The notes: generated by a model from the letters alone, not told the origin. Shown: positions 1 to 9,557, counted from the first letter of the stretch. The stretch is DNA of 64,000 bases from Stramentimicrobium sp964433555 (GCA_964433555.1 CAYSRG010000002.1:62001-126000), one strand, 5' to 3'. Numbers and translations are program-made.

Positions 1-85
1 TTTCTTTATCTACAAAAACAAAATTTTTCCCACAAATTTCTTCTAGTTTTTTTATAGTAGAATTGGATATAGGATTATATTTCAT
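1..85 (-). CDS. FAD-linked oxidase, GlcD family (N-terminal 28 codons; cut by window edge)
   Basis: Only the first 28 codons are inside the window. The protein begins MKYNPISNSTIKKLEEIC, which resembles the start of the complete GlcD-like protein at 16846-18258 (MKFNPVTEKVIDELARIVG). The ATG at 85-83 overlaps the stop codon of the upstream etfA by 11 bases, so the two are probably translationally coupled. GlcD-family enzymes are FAD-dependent dehydrogenases of 2-hydroxy acids (D-lactate, glycolate) and often pass electrons to an ETF. The family call rests on the similar N-terminus and on the same etfB-etfA-glcD order as at 16846-20087; the substrate cannot be told. Confidence 0.75.
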   Translation of the reverse strand, partial: MKYNPISNSTIKKLEEICGKNFVFVDKE

Positions 86-1088
86 TTGTTTTCCTTTTTT
101 CTTCCAATTTCTTCTTTAATAAAGGTACAATTTCAAATAAGTCGCCTACAATACCAAAATCAGCAATCTTAAAAATATCTGCCAGGGGATCATTATTTAT
201 AGCTATAATAGTTTCCGAGGTTTTTATTCCGGCAAGATGCTGTATAGCTCCAGAAATACCAATGGCTAAATAAGCTTTTGGATTTACCGTTTTACCACTT
301 AAGCCTACCTGATGAGGGTAGGAAATCCAACCCCTATCCACTACTTCCCGAGATGCACCGACAGCCGCTTCTAGCTGTTTAGCTAACTCACGAATTAAAG
401 TGAGGTTTTCCTTTCTCTTTAATCCTCTTCCTCCAGAGACGATAATGTCTGCTGTTGAAAAATCTATCTCCTCTTTCTCATTTTTCTGAAATCCCATATG
501 TATTACTTTTCGATCAAAAAGAGCGTCATCAATCTCTATGGAAATAATCCTTCCTTTTTTGTTTTCATCTCGAAGAAGCATCTTTTTAGACTTTGGTCTT
601 ACAGTAGCCATCTGAGGCTTTCTTTCTGGTGTTTTAATAGTTGCCATTATATTTCCACCAATAGCTGGTCTAATCTGTAACAACAAACCAGTATCTTTTT
701 CGATTTTTAAATCAGTACAGTCAGCTGTTAATCCGGTTCCTAATTTTACCGATAAATGGGGCATTAGAGTTCTACCCTGTGTAGTAGCTCCAGCAATTAC
801 GATTTGAGGTTGAAATTTCTTGATTAAAAAATCAAGTATATTACTATGATTTTCTACGATAAAAGGAAATAAATATTTATGACTTATCTTGTATACACGA
901 TCAGCTCCTCGATAAATTAATTCTCGTAACTCTTCTTCTGATAGATTATTACCAAAAACAACAGCAGATAATGGAACACCCAGTTCTTTAGCTAAAGGGC
1001 TTCCCCACGCCAATAATTCGTATGAGATATTTTTAATTTGTTGGCTTTCAGTTACTTCCGAAATTGTCCATATTTCTTCTTCTTTCAT
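75..1088 (-). CDS. etfA: Electron transfer flavoprotein alpha subunit, copy 1
   Basis: 337 aa. EtfA binds FAD through its C-terminal domain and shuttles electrons between a flavin dehydrogenase and a membrane or soluble acceptor, as a heterodimer with EtfB. The C-terminal half carries the usual signatures: SGGRG (218-222), GASR (244-247), QVGLSGKTV (260-268), GISGAIQH (277-284), INNDP (297-301) and ADFGIVGDL (309-317). It lies 15 bases after etfB and overlaps the following FAD oxidase gene, giving an etfB-etfA-glcD unit. It is very similar to the second copy at 18263-19276. The ATG at 1088 follows an AGGTAAGG-type ribosome site. Confidence 0.95.
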   Translation of the reverse strand: MKEEEIWTISEVTESQQIKNISYELLAWGSPLAKELGVPLSAVVFGNNLSEEELRELIYRGADRVYKISHKYLFPFIVENHSNILDFLIKKFQPQIVIAGATTQGRTLMPHLSVKLGTGLTADCTDLKIEKDTGLLLQIRPAIGGNIMATIKTPERKPQMATVRPKSKKMLLRDENKKGRIISIEIDDALFDRKVIHMGFQKNEKEEIDFSTADIIVSGGRGLKRKENLTLIRELAKQLEAAVGASREVVDRGWISYPHQVGLSGKTVNPKAYLAIGISGAIQHLAGIKTSETIIAINNDPLADIFKIADFGIVGDLFEIVPLLKKKLEEKRKTNEI

Positions 1089-1103
1089 ACTGCCTTACCT
1101 ATT

Positions 1104-1907
1104 TTAAAATGAGATAATTTTTCTCTTTTCTAAGAAAGAGATTAATCGATCAATCGCTTCTGATAATGTTCTTTCATCTTTTACCTTTAATATGGTTCCT
1201 TTTCTAACCACCTGTGGGCGATATATTTTAACCACCCTTGTAGGAGAACCCTTAAGACCTAATTTATTTCCCGGGATACCAATATCTATACTATTGTAAA
1301 CTGGTATACCAATGGTACGTGCTCTCTGTTTTCCTCGTAAGGTAGGCAGGCGAGGATATGAAATTTCTTTTACTACAGTCAATAATGCTGGTAAAGGTAT
1401 TTTTAATCTTTCCGTACCTTCTTCAATTAAACGCTGTACAGTAATGTATTGCTTGTTAACACTTTCTATCTTCCTAGTATATGTTGATAAAGGGATATTC
1501 AAAAAAGAGGCAATCCCGGGACCTACCTGACCGGTATCCCCATCAGTAGCTCTTTCTCCGGTAATAATTAAATCGTAAGCTTTGATTTTCTTAATTATAG
1601 CAGCAAGTGAATAGGCAGTTGCCCAAGTATCCGAACCGGCAAATTCCTTTCCGGATAGGAGTATTGCCTCATCAGCACCCATTGCTATAGCCTCCCTTAA
1701 GGCTTCTTCAGCTTTTGGTGGCCCCATGGTGATGACAGTAATAGTGCCACCATGATTTTCCCTTAGTTGAATCGCTAATTCAATGGCATATAAATCTAAA
1801 GGGTTGATGATATTTTCAACACCATCACGAATTACTGTTCCAGTCTCTTCATTTATCTTTACCTGACTGGTCTCAGGAACCTGCTTGATTGGTACAATAA
1901 TTTTCAA
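1104..1907 (-). CDS. etfB: Electron transfer flavoprotein beta subunit, copy 1
   Basis: 267 aa, the usual EtfB length. EtfB pairs with EtfA and binds the second nucleotide (AMP or FAD). The N-terminus MKIIVPIKQVPETS, the segment TGERATDGDTGQVGPG and the late SPTRVVKI are family hallmarks. The start codon is TTG at 1907, preceded at six bases by GAGGAG; no better in-frame ATG exists. The gene is 156 bases downstream of a PLP enzyme and 15 bases upstream of etfA. Its nucleotide loop reads GERATDGDTGQVGP, as in copy 2 but unlike copy 3 (CGKQAIDGDTAQVGP). Confidence 0.95.
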   Translation of the reverse strand: MKIIVPIKQVPETSQVKINEETGTVIRDGVENIINPLDLYAIELAIQLRENHGGTITVITMGPPKAEEALREAIAMGADEAILLSGKEFAGSDTWATAYSLAAIIKKIKAYDLIITGERATDGDTGQVGPGIASFLNIPLSTYTRKIESVNKQYITVQRLIEEGTERLKIPLPALLTVVKEISYPRLPTLRGKQRARTIGIPVYNSIDIGIPGNKLGLKGSPTRVVKIYRPQVVRKGTILKVKDERTLSEAIDRLISFLEKRKIISF

Positions 1908-2063
1908 CTTTGACTCCTCTAAGTATAAAAATTGTAAATTAATCTAATCTCAGATTACCATTTCAATGCTCCTAAATACTACCAATACATTTATATATCA
2001 ATAAAATTAGATTATATACATATCCTTTTCTCCCTTTAAGCAATAAATCCTAATTTTCTCAAT

Positions 2064-3131
2064 TTACACTATAAAGACATCCTTGGGATACTCTCCAAGA
2101 TACCTATCTCTTCTATCAACAATAACAGTAACTACATTTTGGCCTTTTTTTAAACGTTTTGCAATTTTTAAAGCAACAAACACATTTGCTCCTGAGGACA
2201 TGCCACAGTAAATGCCTTCTTCTTTGCATAATCTATTGGCCATATATCTTGCTTCCTCAGTTGTTACTCTAAAAAATTCATCAGGATATCCACGATCCAG
2301 CATTTCATCGATAATTGACTTTTCAGTTTCCCATTTCTTCAATCCCATTGCATGAATTAATTTTTCCATCATATTTGATTTTTTAAATTCACCCTTTTTT
2401 GATTCATTTTTCTGTAATTCCATATATACTTCACTACCATGGGGAACAACACCAAAGGTTAATGGATGTATATTATTTTCTGCCAATCCAAGAATACTCC
2501 CTAATAGTGTCGCACCAGAACCTACTGCACAGCCAAATGCATCAATTGCACCTCCCAACTGCTTATATAATTCATAACCTATGCTCATTTGCCCTAAATA
2601 ATTATATTTATTGTATATTTGATCTACCCAAATAACATTAGGATCATTTTTTTCTAATTCATACGCATGCATCTTACCAGCCATTATATAAGTAAGGTCA
2701 TGATTATCTTCTAGACATTGTGCTAACTCTTCATTAGAAAGAAAAGAACTTGGATGTGGGGATTCATTAATATCTGCTCCAAAAGCTCCTGTAATCTTTA
2801 GTCTTACTCCAGGACCCTGCAGCATTGGTTTATAAATAAATAACTTTGCTTTATAGCCTTTAACTGCACAAATAAATGCCAATGCCGGAGCAGTATTACC
2901 TGCAGATGCATCTACAACAACTCCACCAAGCCCTAATTTCTTATTATTCCAAGTAAGACCTTTCTCAGCAGCTTCAATCATTGAAAGAGCCATTCTGTCT
3001 TTGTAGCTTCCACTGGGATTTAAATATTCAAGTTTAACAAATATATTTGCTGGCACATCTTTCCCAATCTTATTTAGCTTTAACAAAGGGGTATTACCAA
3101 TGATTTTCAGCATATTTTCTAAATAATTCAT
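2064..3131 (-). CDS. PLP-dependent cysteine synthase / CBS family enzyme
   Basis: 355 aa from the ATG at 3131, chosen because AAAGAGGA lies about eight bases upstream; a longer reading from 3167 has no ribosome site. The fold type II PLP enzyme motifs are present: NPSGSYKDRM with the PLP lysine at about residue 44, DASAGNTAPAL (75-85) for the substrate loop, AVGSGATLLG for the phosphate loop and GMSSGAN near the C-terminus. Cysteine synthases normally have SGNTG and GTGGT, so both loops are altered and the substrate may not be O-acetylserine. It sits 40 bases after the TRAP permease and before etfB, so I infer that it acts on the imported compound. Family is sure; reaction (beta-replacement, deamination) is not. 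Confidence 0.8.
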   Translation of the reverse strand: MNYLENMLKIIGNTPLLKLNKIGKDVPANIFVKLEYLNPSGSYKDRMALSMIEAAEKGLTWNNKKLGLGGVVVDASAGNTAPALAFICAVKGYKAKLFIYKPMLQGPGVRLKITGAFGADINESPHPSSFLSNEELAQCLEDNHDLTYIMAGKMHAYELEKNDPNVIWVDQIYNKYNYLGQMSIGYELYKQLGGAIDAFGCAVGSGATLLGSILGLAENNIHPLTFGVVPHGSEVYMELQKNESKKGEFKKSNMMEKLIHAMGLKKWETEKSIIDEMLDRGYPDEFFRVTTEEARYMANRLCKEEGIYCGMSSGANVFVALKIAKRLKKGQNVVTVIVDRRDRYLGEYPKDVFIV

Positions 3132-3171
3132 AATAATATCCTCTTTCTCATTTCTATAATAATGCATTATT

Positions 3172-5088
3172 TTAAAATTTTACTCTATTATTATTCTTAA
3201 TATAATCTAAAATTATTTGCATAGTTATCCCTAAGATTACACCTATTATCTGTAGCTGCCAAATAGGAAAAAATAAAAGTAATCCAGAGATAAAAAAAGT
3301 AATTCTTTCAAAAGTATATAGCTTTATTAACTTTAAAGAACACCTCTGTATACTTTCTGATAAAAAAATTATTCCTAAAAATGCCGCTATTATTGAAATC
3401 AATATTTTCCAAAATGAACCATGGCCAACTAATGCTGGATTAAATACAAAAGCAAACGGAATAATATAGCCAACTATTCCAATTTTCATGGCTGTAAAAC
3501 CAGTCTTGGTAGCATTTGCACCAGCCATTCCAGCAGCAGTAATAGCTCCTAAGGCAACTGGGGGAGTTATATATGAAATCATAGCAGTATATATGACAAA
3601 GAGATGAGCAGCAAGAGGATATACTCCAAGTCTTATTATTGCAGGAGCTATCGCTAAAGACAAGAATATATAAGCAGCAACGTCTACCATTCCAGTTCCA
3701 AGAATAAAACTGGCAGTAGCACCAAAAATTAAAATTAATGCTAAATTATTTTTAGCAAGGGTCACAATTTCATAACTAAAAGAGCTAACTACTCCAGTCA
3801 TTGAAAGAGAACCTACAATAAAGCCTATTCCAAGTAAAATAGCTCCAATTTCAGCTATTGACTTTCCTGAATTAATTACCATATTTCTCAAGCTATCTAT
3901 ACTTAATCTAGTTGTTTTTTTCATCATTGAAAGTATAAAAAGCACTGCTATAGCATAGAATGGAGCTTGTGCTACTTGCCTCTGAAATATAAAAAATGTT
4001 AAGGTAAATAAAACAAAAATAAAATACCAACCTTCTTTCATCGTTTCTTTTAAAGAAGTTTGGGATGCTTTTTCAATGCCTACTAAGCCCATTTTGGCAG
4101 CCATCAAATCTATTTGAAAAAAAAGGCTCGCATAATAACAAATAGATGGAATAGCCGCCGCTAAAGCAACTTGGTAATAAGGTATACCTAAAAATTGGGC
4201 ACAAAAAAATCCAACAGAGCCCATTACTGGTGGCATTAGTACGCCTCCAGTAGATGCAACTGCTTCTGTTGCAGCTGAAAAATAAGGAGGATATCCAGAT
4301 TTTTTCATAGCAGGAATTGTAAATGATCCTGTTGATATAACATTACTTACAACGCTTCCGCTAAGACTACCAAAAAAAGCACTTGATAAAACTGCTACTT
4401 TAGCAATTCCTCCACGATATTTTCCCAAAATACATGTTGCTAATTCAATAAAAAACTTTCCTCCTCCTGTAACAGTAAAAACTACACCAAACAATAGATA
4501 CCCAATCACAATATTACCTACAATCCGAGTCACCATGCCTAACATAGATTCTCCACCCAAAACATGGAGAGTGATAGTTTTCCAAAAAGGGAACCTAATC
4601 CCACCTAAAATTCCTGGCATATATCCTGCAAATATAGGATATGATGCAAAAAAAAGACAAATTAGAAAAAGAATATTCCCACTTACTCGTCTTAGTGCTT
4701 CCAATACTGCAATAAGTAAAATAAGGCACATTACTTGGACAACCCATGGTGCCGTTCCAGCACTCCACCCTAGATTCTGTATGTTAATGGCGTTTATGGA
4801 TAAATAGAAGGAAATGCTAAAAACTAAAATAATAATAATCCAGTCATAAAGAGGAATAGTCTTTTTATCTTCATGCTTGGTGGCTGGAAACCATATAAAT
4901 ACTAATGGAAGAATTGCATTAATTAACAAAAACAAATAACTAGCAGCTTTATAGGATATGCCAAAAAAATTTAGATTAAATACTTTATAAATAACATAAA
5001 TTATTATAAGAGTGCTCAACACCAGGGCTATACCTGGTGTTGAGCTAAACTCTCTAGTACGACTAAGTGTATCAATAGACTTATTCAT
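3172..5088 (-). CDS. TRAP transporter fused permease (4TM/12TM, TAXI type)
   Basis: 638 aa, almost entirely hydrophobic with many predicted membrane spans. The length fits the fused DctQ-DctM permeases that pair with TAXI binding proteins. The central part includes FFGSLSGSVVSNVISTGSFTI and the glycine-rich GGVLMPPVMGS, typical of the large TRAP subunit, and a second repeat with GTGMVDVAAY and YITPPVALGAITAA. It starts 13 bases after the stop of the TAXI binding protein, with GGTGAT as ribosome site, and is followed after 40 bases by the PLP enzyme. TRAP permeases import organic acids or amino acids using a sodium or proton gradient; the substrate here is unknown. Confidence 0.93.
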   Translation of the reverse strand: MNKSIDTLSRTREFSSTPGIALVLSTLIIIYVIYKVFNLNFFGISYKAASYLFLLINAILPLVFIWFPATKHEDKKTIPLYDWIIIILVFSISFYLSINAINIQNLGWSAGTAPWVVQVMCLILLIAVLEALRRVSGNILFLICLFFASYPIFAGYMPGILGGIRFPFWKTITLHVLGGESMLGMVTRIVGNIVIGYLLFGVVFTVTGGGKFFIELATCILGKYRGGIAKVAVLSSAFFGSLSGSVVSNVISTGSFTIPAMKKSGYPPYFSAATEAVASTGGVLMPPVMGSVGFFCAQFLGIPYYQVALAAAIPSICYYASLFFQIDLMAAKMGLVGIEKASQTSLKETMKEGWYFIFVLFTLTFFIFQRQVAQAPFYAIAVLFILSMMKKTTRLSIDSLRNMVINSGKSIAEIGAILLGIGFIVGSLSMTGVVSSFSYEIVTLAKNNLALILIFGATASFILGTGMVDVAAYIFLSLAIAPAIIRLGVYPLAAHLFVIYTAMISYITPPVALGAITAAGMAGANATKTGFTAMKIGIVGYIIPFAFVFNPALVGHGSFWKILISIIAAFLGIIFLSESIQRCSLKLIKLYTFERITFFISGLLLFFPIWQLQIIGVILGITMQIILDYIKNNNRVKF

Positions 5089-5101
5089 TATATCACCGTA
5101 T

Positions 5102-6265
5102 TTATTGAGGTAAGCTACCCGGAATGCTCATCAAATCATTCTGCCAAAGATATTCTTTCCACATATTGAGGAATTCTTCACTCCCAACCTCAATATTTTT
5201 TCCCTTTGCCATCTCTAAAACTTTAGGCCAAGCCTCTATTCTGCCATTCTCTTGACTAACCTTCCAAGCTTGCCATTTCTCCATCTCAAGAGTCCATTCT
5301 CCTACATCCTTTAGAAATTGCACTGTGCCATCATGCCAAGGATATATATTATTCTCATAGTTTAAAAGCATCTTATGATCCCAGTACTTTAAATCTTCGG
5401 TTACATCTTTATAGTCGTCGTATCCTTCATATATTGCTTTATTAATTGCATATATGACATCTGGATTATCATCTTTAAATGCAAAAGTCCCGACTAAGTA
5501 ACCAAGACCCCAAACAGGTTTTTCTTCAGAACATCCAGCACCTGTTCTTGAAAGAAACGGTCCATACATTGGCATAATTCTTTGCAGCCTAGCCCAACCT
5601 TCTTTATTATCAGGAGGTGATTGTATCCATCGAATACCACGAGGTGAGGCTTCCATTTCATAAGCTACTGCTCCTTCAAATGGGAAAAATTGACCATCTA
5701 CACTACCTTCAAGTGCTGCATCGTAAGCACCACCCATACCAGTGACAACTACTTCTGCAACATCTTCTGGTGTAAGACCACCATATGCAAGAAAAGCATG
5801 ATTAGCACCAGCCACAAAGGGTGTACCAGGAGATACAGCAATTTTCTTTCCCTTCATATCTGCCCACTCATAAATGTCTGAAGTAGCCGCTACTGCAAAA
5901 CCAGCTCCATTCATTCCAAGTAATCCTGAGCGTACTGGTTGAGGTCCCCATTCTGGTACTCCAAACACATCAAGACCATGGGCAAGATAAAATAAGCCTG
6001 AACCTGTATACCATGCACATACTATCTCTTCAGAACGCATTGCAAGTGCAACACCCATTGTGGTATCATTTGGCATTAGCCTTACATCCATCCCTGAGCT
6101 TTCCTTTATTATATTTGCAAAGACCATAGCTTTCGAATATGTTCCTGAACCTACACTTTCAGCTGCTATTCCAATTCGTGATGGTAACTGGCTAGCAAAA
6201 GCATTTAGACTGGTTATCGAGGTTAAAAGAATCACCACCAATAAGCAAAAATAAATTCTTTTCAT
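5102..6265 (-). CDS. TAXI-family TRAP solute-binding protein
   Basis: 387 aa with an N-terminal signal peptide (MKR, hydrophobic core to about residue 22, then AFA-S). The mature protein begins with RIGIAAESVGSGTYSKA, the glycine- and serine-rich ligand loop of TAXI proteins, and has AVSPGTPFVAGANHAF and VVVTGMGGAYDAALEGSVDG further on. It acts outside the membrane, delivering substrate to the fused permease encoded 13 bases downstream. AAGGAG lies eight bases before the ATG and a good sigma-70 promoter is placed upstream (6291-6319), so this is the first gene of the operon running to the left edge. Characterised TAXI proteins bind glutamate or other organic acids; the ligand here cannot be read from sequence. 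Confidence 0.93.
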   Translation of the reverse strand: MKRIYFCLLVVILLTSITSLNAFASQLPSRIGIAAESVGSGTYSKAMVFANIIKESSGMDVRLMPNDTTMGVALAMRSEEIVCAWYTGSGLFYLAHGLDVFGVPEWGPQPVRSGLLGMNGAGFAVAATSDIYEWADMKGKKIAVSPGTPFVAGANHAFLAYGGLTPEDVAEVVVTGMGGAYDAALEGSVDGQFFPFEGAVAYEMEASPRGIRWIQSPPDNKEGWARLQRIMPMYGPFLSRTGAGCSEEKPVWGLGYLVGTFAFKDDNPDVIYAINKAIYEGYDDYKDVTEDLKYWDHKMLLNYENNIYPWHDGTVQFLKDVGEWTLEMEKWQAWKVSQENGRIEAWPKVLEMAKGKNIEVGSEEFLNMWKEYLWQNDLMSIPGSLPQ

Positions 6266-6290
6266 AATTCTGACTCCTTTATTTTAAATA

Positions 6291-6319
6291 ATTATAAAAA
6301 TATTTTTTTAATTTACCAA
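6291..6319 (-). promoter_or_regulatory. Sigma-70 promoter for the TAXI-TRAP operon
   Basis: On the minus strand TTGGTA (6319-6314), a 17-base spacer and TATAAT (6296-6291) lie just before the binding-protein gene. Transcription would start about 20 bases upstream of the ribosome site. Confidence 0.6.
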
Positions 6320-6400
6320 TTTTTTATTAGACAACCCTCCTTTCTTCAAATTCTCATCGTTCATTGCATTTGTGAATGCTGAAAACTTATCATCATCATG

Positions 6401-7633
6401 TTAACTATTTTCTTTCCACCTTCCTAACACTTCCAGTACCGTATCAATATCGTAAGGGGTATGATCGGCATTCACCTGAAAACGAATCTCCTCATCTCCA
6501 CGGGGAACCACGGGGAAATTCAGTCCGGTAGCCAGTATGCCGTTTTCAATCAGGAAATTGACCAGTTCTTTGGTTTTTTTGGTATCTCTGACCATTAAGG
6601 GGACAATGGGATGATCACTTTCAATTATCTCATAACCCAGTTCCTTCAGCCCTTCTTCAAAGCGTTTGGTCATTCTTTGGAGATGTTCTAAAATAGCTTG
6701 ACCTTCCTCACTTTCTATTATTTCCAGTGCCTGATATGCCTCTGCTGCCTCAGCCGGAGAAATGGGATTGGAGTAGATGTAAAGCGGTGCATTTTCTCGC
6801 AGATAGGTAATGACAGTCTGGCTGGAGGTGGCATAGCCTCCATTTACTCCAAAGGCCTTGCCTAAGGTACCAATCAGGATATCAACACCATTAGCTTTGG
6901 TATATTCTTCGGTCCCCCGGCCTGTTATCCCAAAACAACCTACCCCGTGAGAATCATCTACTACCACTACTACCCCTTCAGCAAAGTGCTTTTGAAATCT
7001 TTGGGAAAGCTCTGAAATCTTATCCAGTGGGGCATAATCTCCCCTCATGCTGAAAATACCATCTGTCACAATAATGACACGTTTTGCCCTTCCGATATTC
7101 TTTTCCAATTGTTCCTCTAATTCCCGCATATTAAGATGGCTATAAATACCCTTATCCGCTGGTCTGGATAGGCGAATGGCATTAATAATACAGTTATGGT
7201 TTAGCTCATCACTAATTATTATGGTCTCTCCCGTAATCAAGGGGGTTAGAACACCCAGTACTGTAGTATAGGCAGAACTAAAAATGATGGCATCATCTCT
7301 TTTATGGAAATTGGCTAACTTCTGCTCTAATTTTCGATGAACCTGAAAGGTACCGCTGATGAAACGGACTGCTCCCGGCCCTGTACCAAACTGAAGAGTA
7401 GCCTCTTTCCCAGGTGAAACCATCTCTTTGCGTAATGATAAGCCCAAGTAGGAATTAGAATTCATACGGATATAGGGCTTACCTTCTCTACCCTTTAAAA
7501 AGTAACGGGGTCCTTCTTCCCCTTTTGCCTTTCTGATATCAGTAATGATCATCTCTCTGCCTTTTAAGCGGCCTTCTTGTTCTAAATCTTGCAGTGATTC
7601 CCGAAGTGCTTTTTCTAATCTTTCTAAACCCAT
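6401..7633 (-). CDS. kbl: 2-amino-3-ketobutyrate CoA ligase (glycine C-acetyltransferase)
   Basis: 410 aa. The enzyme cleaves 2-amino-3-ketobutyrate with CoA to glycine and acetyl-CoA, using PLP. The fold type I motifs are clear: MNSNSYLGLS (57-66), FGTGPGAVRFISGT (82-95), DDSHGVGCFG (226-235) and the PLP lysine in TLGKAFGVNGG (K259). Two ATGs are possible; AAAGGAGG directly abuts the first (7642) but lies nine bases before the second (7633), so I chose the second. The gene follows tdh by 24 bases, which gives the complete threonine-to-glycine pathway. Base composition is somewhat richer in G+C than most neighbours. The related enzyme AONS (BioF) is an alternative, but the tdh partner argues for Kbl. 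Confidence 0.92.
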   Translation of the reverse strand: MGLERLEKALRESLQDLEQEGRLKGREMIITDIRKAKGEEGPRYFLKGREGKPYIRMNSNSYLGLSLRKEMVSPGKEATLQFGTGPGAVRFISGTFQVHRKLEQKLANFHKRDDAIIFSSAYTTVLGVLTPLITGETIIISDELNHNCIINAIRLSRPADKGIYSHLNMRELEEQLEKNIGRAKRVIIVTDGIFSMRGDYAPLDKISELSQRFQKHFAEGVVVVVDDSHGVGCFGITGRGTEEYTKANGVDILIGTLGKAFGVNGGYATSSQTVITYLRENAPLYIYSNPISPAEAAEAYQALEIIESEEGQAILEHLQRMTKRFEEGLKELGYEIIESDHPIVPLMVRDTKKTKELVNFLIENGILATGLNFPVVPRGDEEIRFQVNADHTPYDIDTVLEVLGRWKENS

Positions 7634-7657
7634 AAGAGGCATCCTCCTTTATAAAAT

Positions 7658-8617
7658 CTATTTTTTATTTAACTTCTCCTTTAGTTTTGCAATCATATCT
7701 TTAGTCATCCTGGATAGATCATAATCCGGCTGCCAATCCCATTCCTTCCGTGCTATCTGGTCATCCATGCTATTCGGCCAGGAATCGGCGATGGCCTGTC
7801 TTACCGGATCTATCTCATAGCTTATCTGGAATTTTGGAATCCATTTCTTGATTTCCTCAGCCAGTTCCCTGGGAGAAAAACTCATCGCAGTAACATTATA
7901 TCCGTTGCGATGTACCAGTCGACTGCTTTCTGTTTCCATAAGCTGAATCGCCGCCTTTATGGCATCAGGCATATACATCATATCTAAATAGGTATCTTCT
8001 CTTAAAAAGCAGCTATAATGTTGCTGGGTAAGGGCTTGGTAAAATATCTCCACTGCATAATCAGTGGTTCCCCCGCCTGGGAGTGTTTCATAGGAGATTA
8101 GACCAGGGTAACGAACTCCACGCACATCAAGATTATATTTCTGATAATAGTAGTCGCAGAGCAATTCACCGGTTAATTTGGTGATGCCATAGATGGTGGA
8201 AGGTCGTTGAATGGTATCCTGCGGTGTCTTATCTTTGGGAGTACTGTCACCAAATACCCCGATGGAGCTGGGGAAAAAGACAGCACATTGATAGGATTTC
8301 GCTAAATCAAGGACATTAATCAAACCCTGAAGATTGACTTCCCAGGCTAATTTGGGGTTCTGTTCGGAAGTGGCAGAAAGTAAGGCTGGCAGGTGGTAAA
8401 TGGTATCAATGTGATATTTCTGAAGAAGGGCAGTGAGTGCTTTGGTATCAAGACAATCTGCTGTTTCAAAAGGTCCTGAGTCTTTTAATCTATCAGAGGA
8501 TGGTTTTTTGACATGGCCTCCTGCAACTACATTGGCTGAACCGTATCTATCTCGCAAAGCCAATGTCAGCTCAGAACCAATCTGTCCGGTGGCACCGATT
8601 ACCAGTATGTTTTTCAT
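7658..8617 (-). CDS. tdh: L-threonine 3-dehydrogenase, SDR/epimerase type
   Basis: 319 aa, the length of the short-chain (NAD-dependent epimerase-like) threonine dehydrogenases, not of the zinc MDR type. The Rossmann motif GATGQIG occupies 8-14, PSSIGVFG follows at about 116-123 and the catalytic Tyr143-xxx-Lys147 lies in TIYGITK. RYPGLISYETLPGGGTTDYA is typical of this family. It oxidises L-threonine to 2-amino-3-ketobutyrate with NAD+, feeding the kbl product encoded immediately downstream. GGGAGG stands seven bases upstream of the ATG. A GntR-family regulator is encoded 262 bases further upstream on the same strand. Confidence 0.93.
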   Translation of the reverse strand: MKNILVIGATGQIGSELTLALRDRYGSANVVAGGHVKKPSSDRLKDSGPFETADCLDTKALTALLQKYHIDTIYHLPALLSATSEQNPKLAWEVNLQGLINVLDLAKSYQCAVFFPSSIGVFGDSTPKDKTPQDTIQRPSTIYGITKLTGELLCDYYYQKYNLDVRGVRYPGLISYETLPGGGTTDYAVEIFYQALTQQHYSCFLREDTYLDMMYMPDAIKAAIQLMETESSRLVHRNGYNVTAMSFSPRELAEEIKKWIPKFQISYEIDPVRQAIADSWPNSMDDQIARKEWDWQPDYDLSRMTKDMIAKLKEKLNKK

Positions 8618-8879
8618 TTGAGTTCCTCCCTTTTATTTTTCTTTAATAGGTAAAAATTGGCCTTCATTAATTATTTAACCTGAAAAAACAATAATGGAAA
8701 ATATTTATTCTATATAATAGTCTTATATATGAAATAGGATATTAAAAAAGTTATGTATACCAGTCTATATGAACTTAAATAAGAAACTCTATAATCTTTT
8801 TACTTAAATAAAATCCTAATATGCTTCTTAATCTTATTTGTTCTCTTTGTAGCATTAAAATGAAAAGTGGCTTACTTAC

Positions 8880-9527
8880 CTACATAAAATTATCTATGTA
8901 ATATCTTGTAGAATGCTCTAAGTGTTTTTCTAACAATTTTTTTGCTAGATTACTATCTTTTTTTATTATCGATGATAGTATATTAATATGTTCTACAATA
9001 AATTCGTTAATATCTTTTTCTTGAGAATCTATCCTATATATCACGGTTTCAATTATAAAATAAACCTGATTATAGAATTCTATTAATTTAGAATTTTTTG
9101 AACCTTCAATAATAGTTTTATGAAGTTCTAAATCAGTATCATAAAAATTATGAGAAACGTCTTTTTCACTTAAATTCTTTAATTCTAAAACTTGTTTTAA
9201 TATTATTTCAAACTTTTCTTGTTTAATATTTTCTATTGCTTTTTCAATGGAATAACATTCACAAATTTTTCTTATCTCCATCACTTCAAGCAATTCTTTT
9301 TTTGAAAAATCAAAAATTTTATGTACTTTATTCGGCGCGCTAATCACTATTCCATCCATTGATAATTTATTTAACGCTTCACGCACTGGAGTATGACTAA
9401 CATCATAGTATTTCGCTATTTCATCAACACTAATTTTTGCACCTAATTTTAGATCATCTCTTAGAACTCTGTCTTTTATATCTTCATATAATTGGTCAGA
9501 TAAATTCATATTTTTAATAATCATCAT
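8880..9527 (-). CDS. GntR-family transcriptional regulator (FCD type)
   Basis: 215 aa. The N-terminal winged helix (about 10-75) contains DDLKLGAKISVDEIAKYYDVSHTPVREALNKL, with the VSHTPVREAL recognition-helix signature of GntR proteins written here as part of that stretch in shorter form. The C-terminal two-thirds is helical and fits an FCD ligand domain, with DTDLELHKTI and a late HLEHSTRYY that could supply metal-binding histidines. FCD regulators bind small acids. It lies upstream of tdh-kbl in the same direction and may control it; that is inference from position. A strong promoter and a 24-base palindrome precede it. Either of the first two ATGs could be the start. Confidence 0.85.
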   Translation of the reverse strand: MMIIKNMNLSDQLYEDIKDRVLRDDLKLGAKISVDEIAKYYDVSHTPVREALNKLSMDGIVISAPNKVHKIFDFSKKELLEVMEIRKICECYSIEKAIENIKQEKFEIILKQVLELKNLSEKDVSHNFYDTDLELHKTIIEGSKNSKLIEFYNQVYFIIETVIYRIDSQEKDINEFIVEHINILSSIIKKDSNLAKKLLEKHLEHSTRYYIDNFM

Positions 9528-9557
9528 TTTTAACCTATCAATCTTTGATATTATATT

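Noticed and set aside
2064..3131. Plain cysteine synthase cysK
   Set aside because: Both conserved loops are altered and the operon setting is catabolic, so I kept only the family name.
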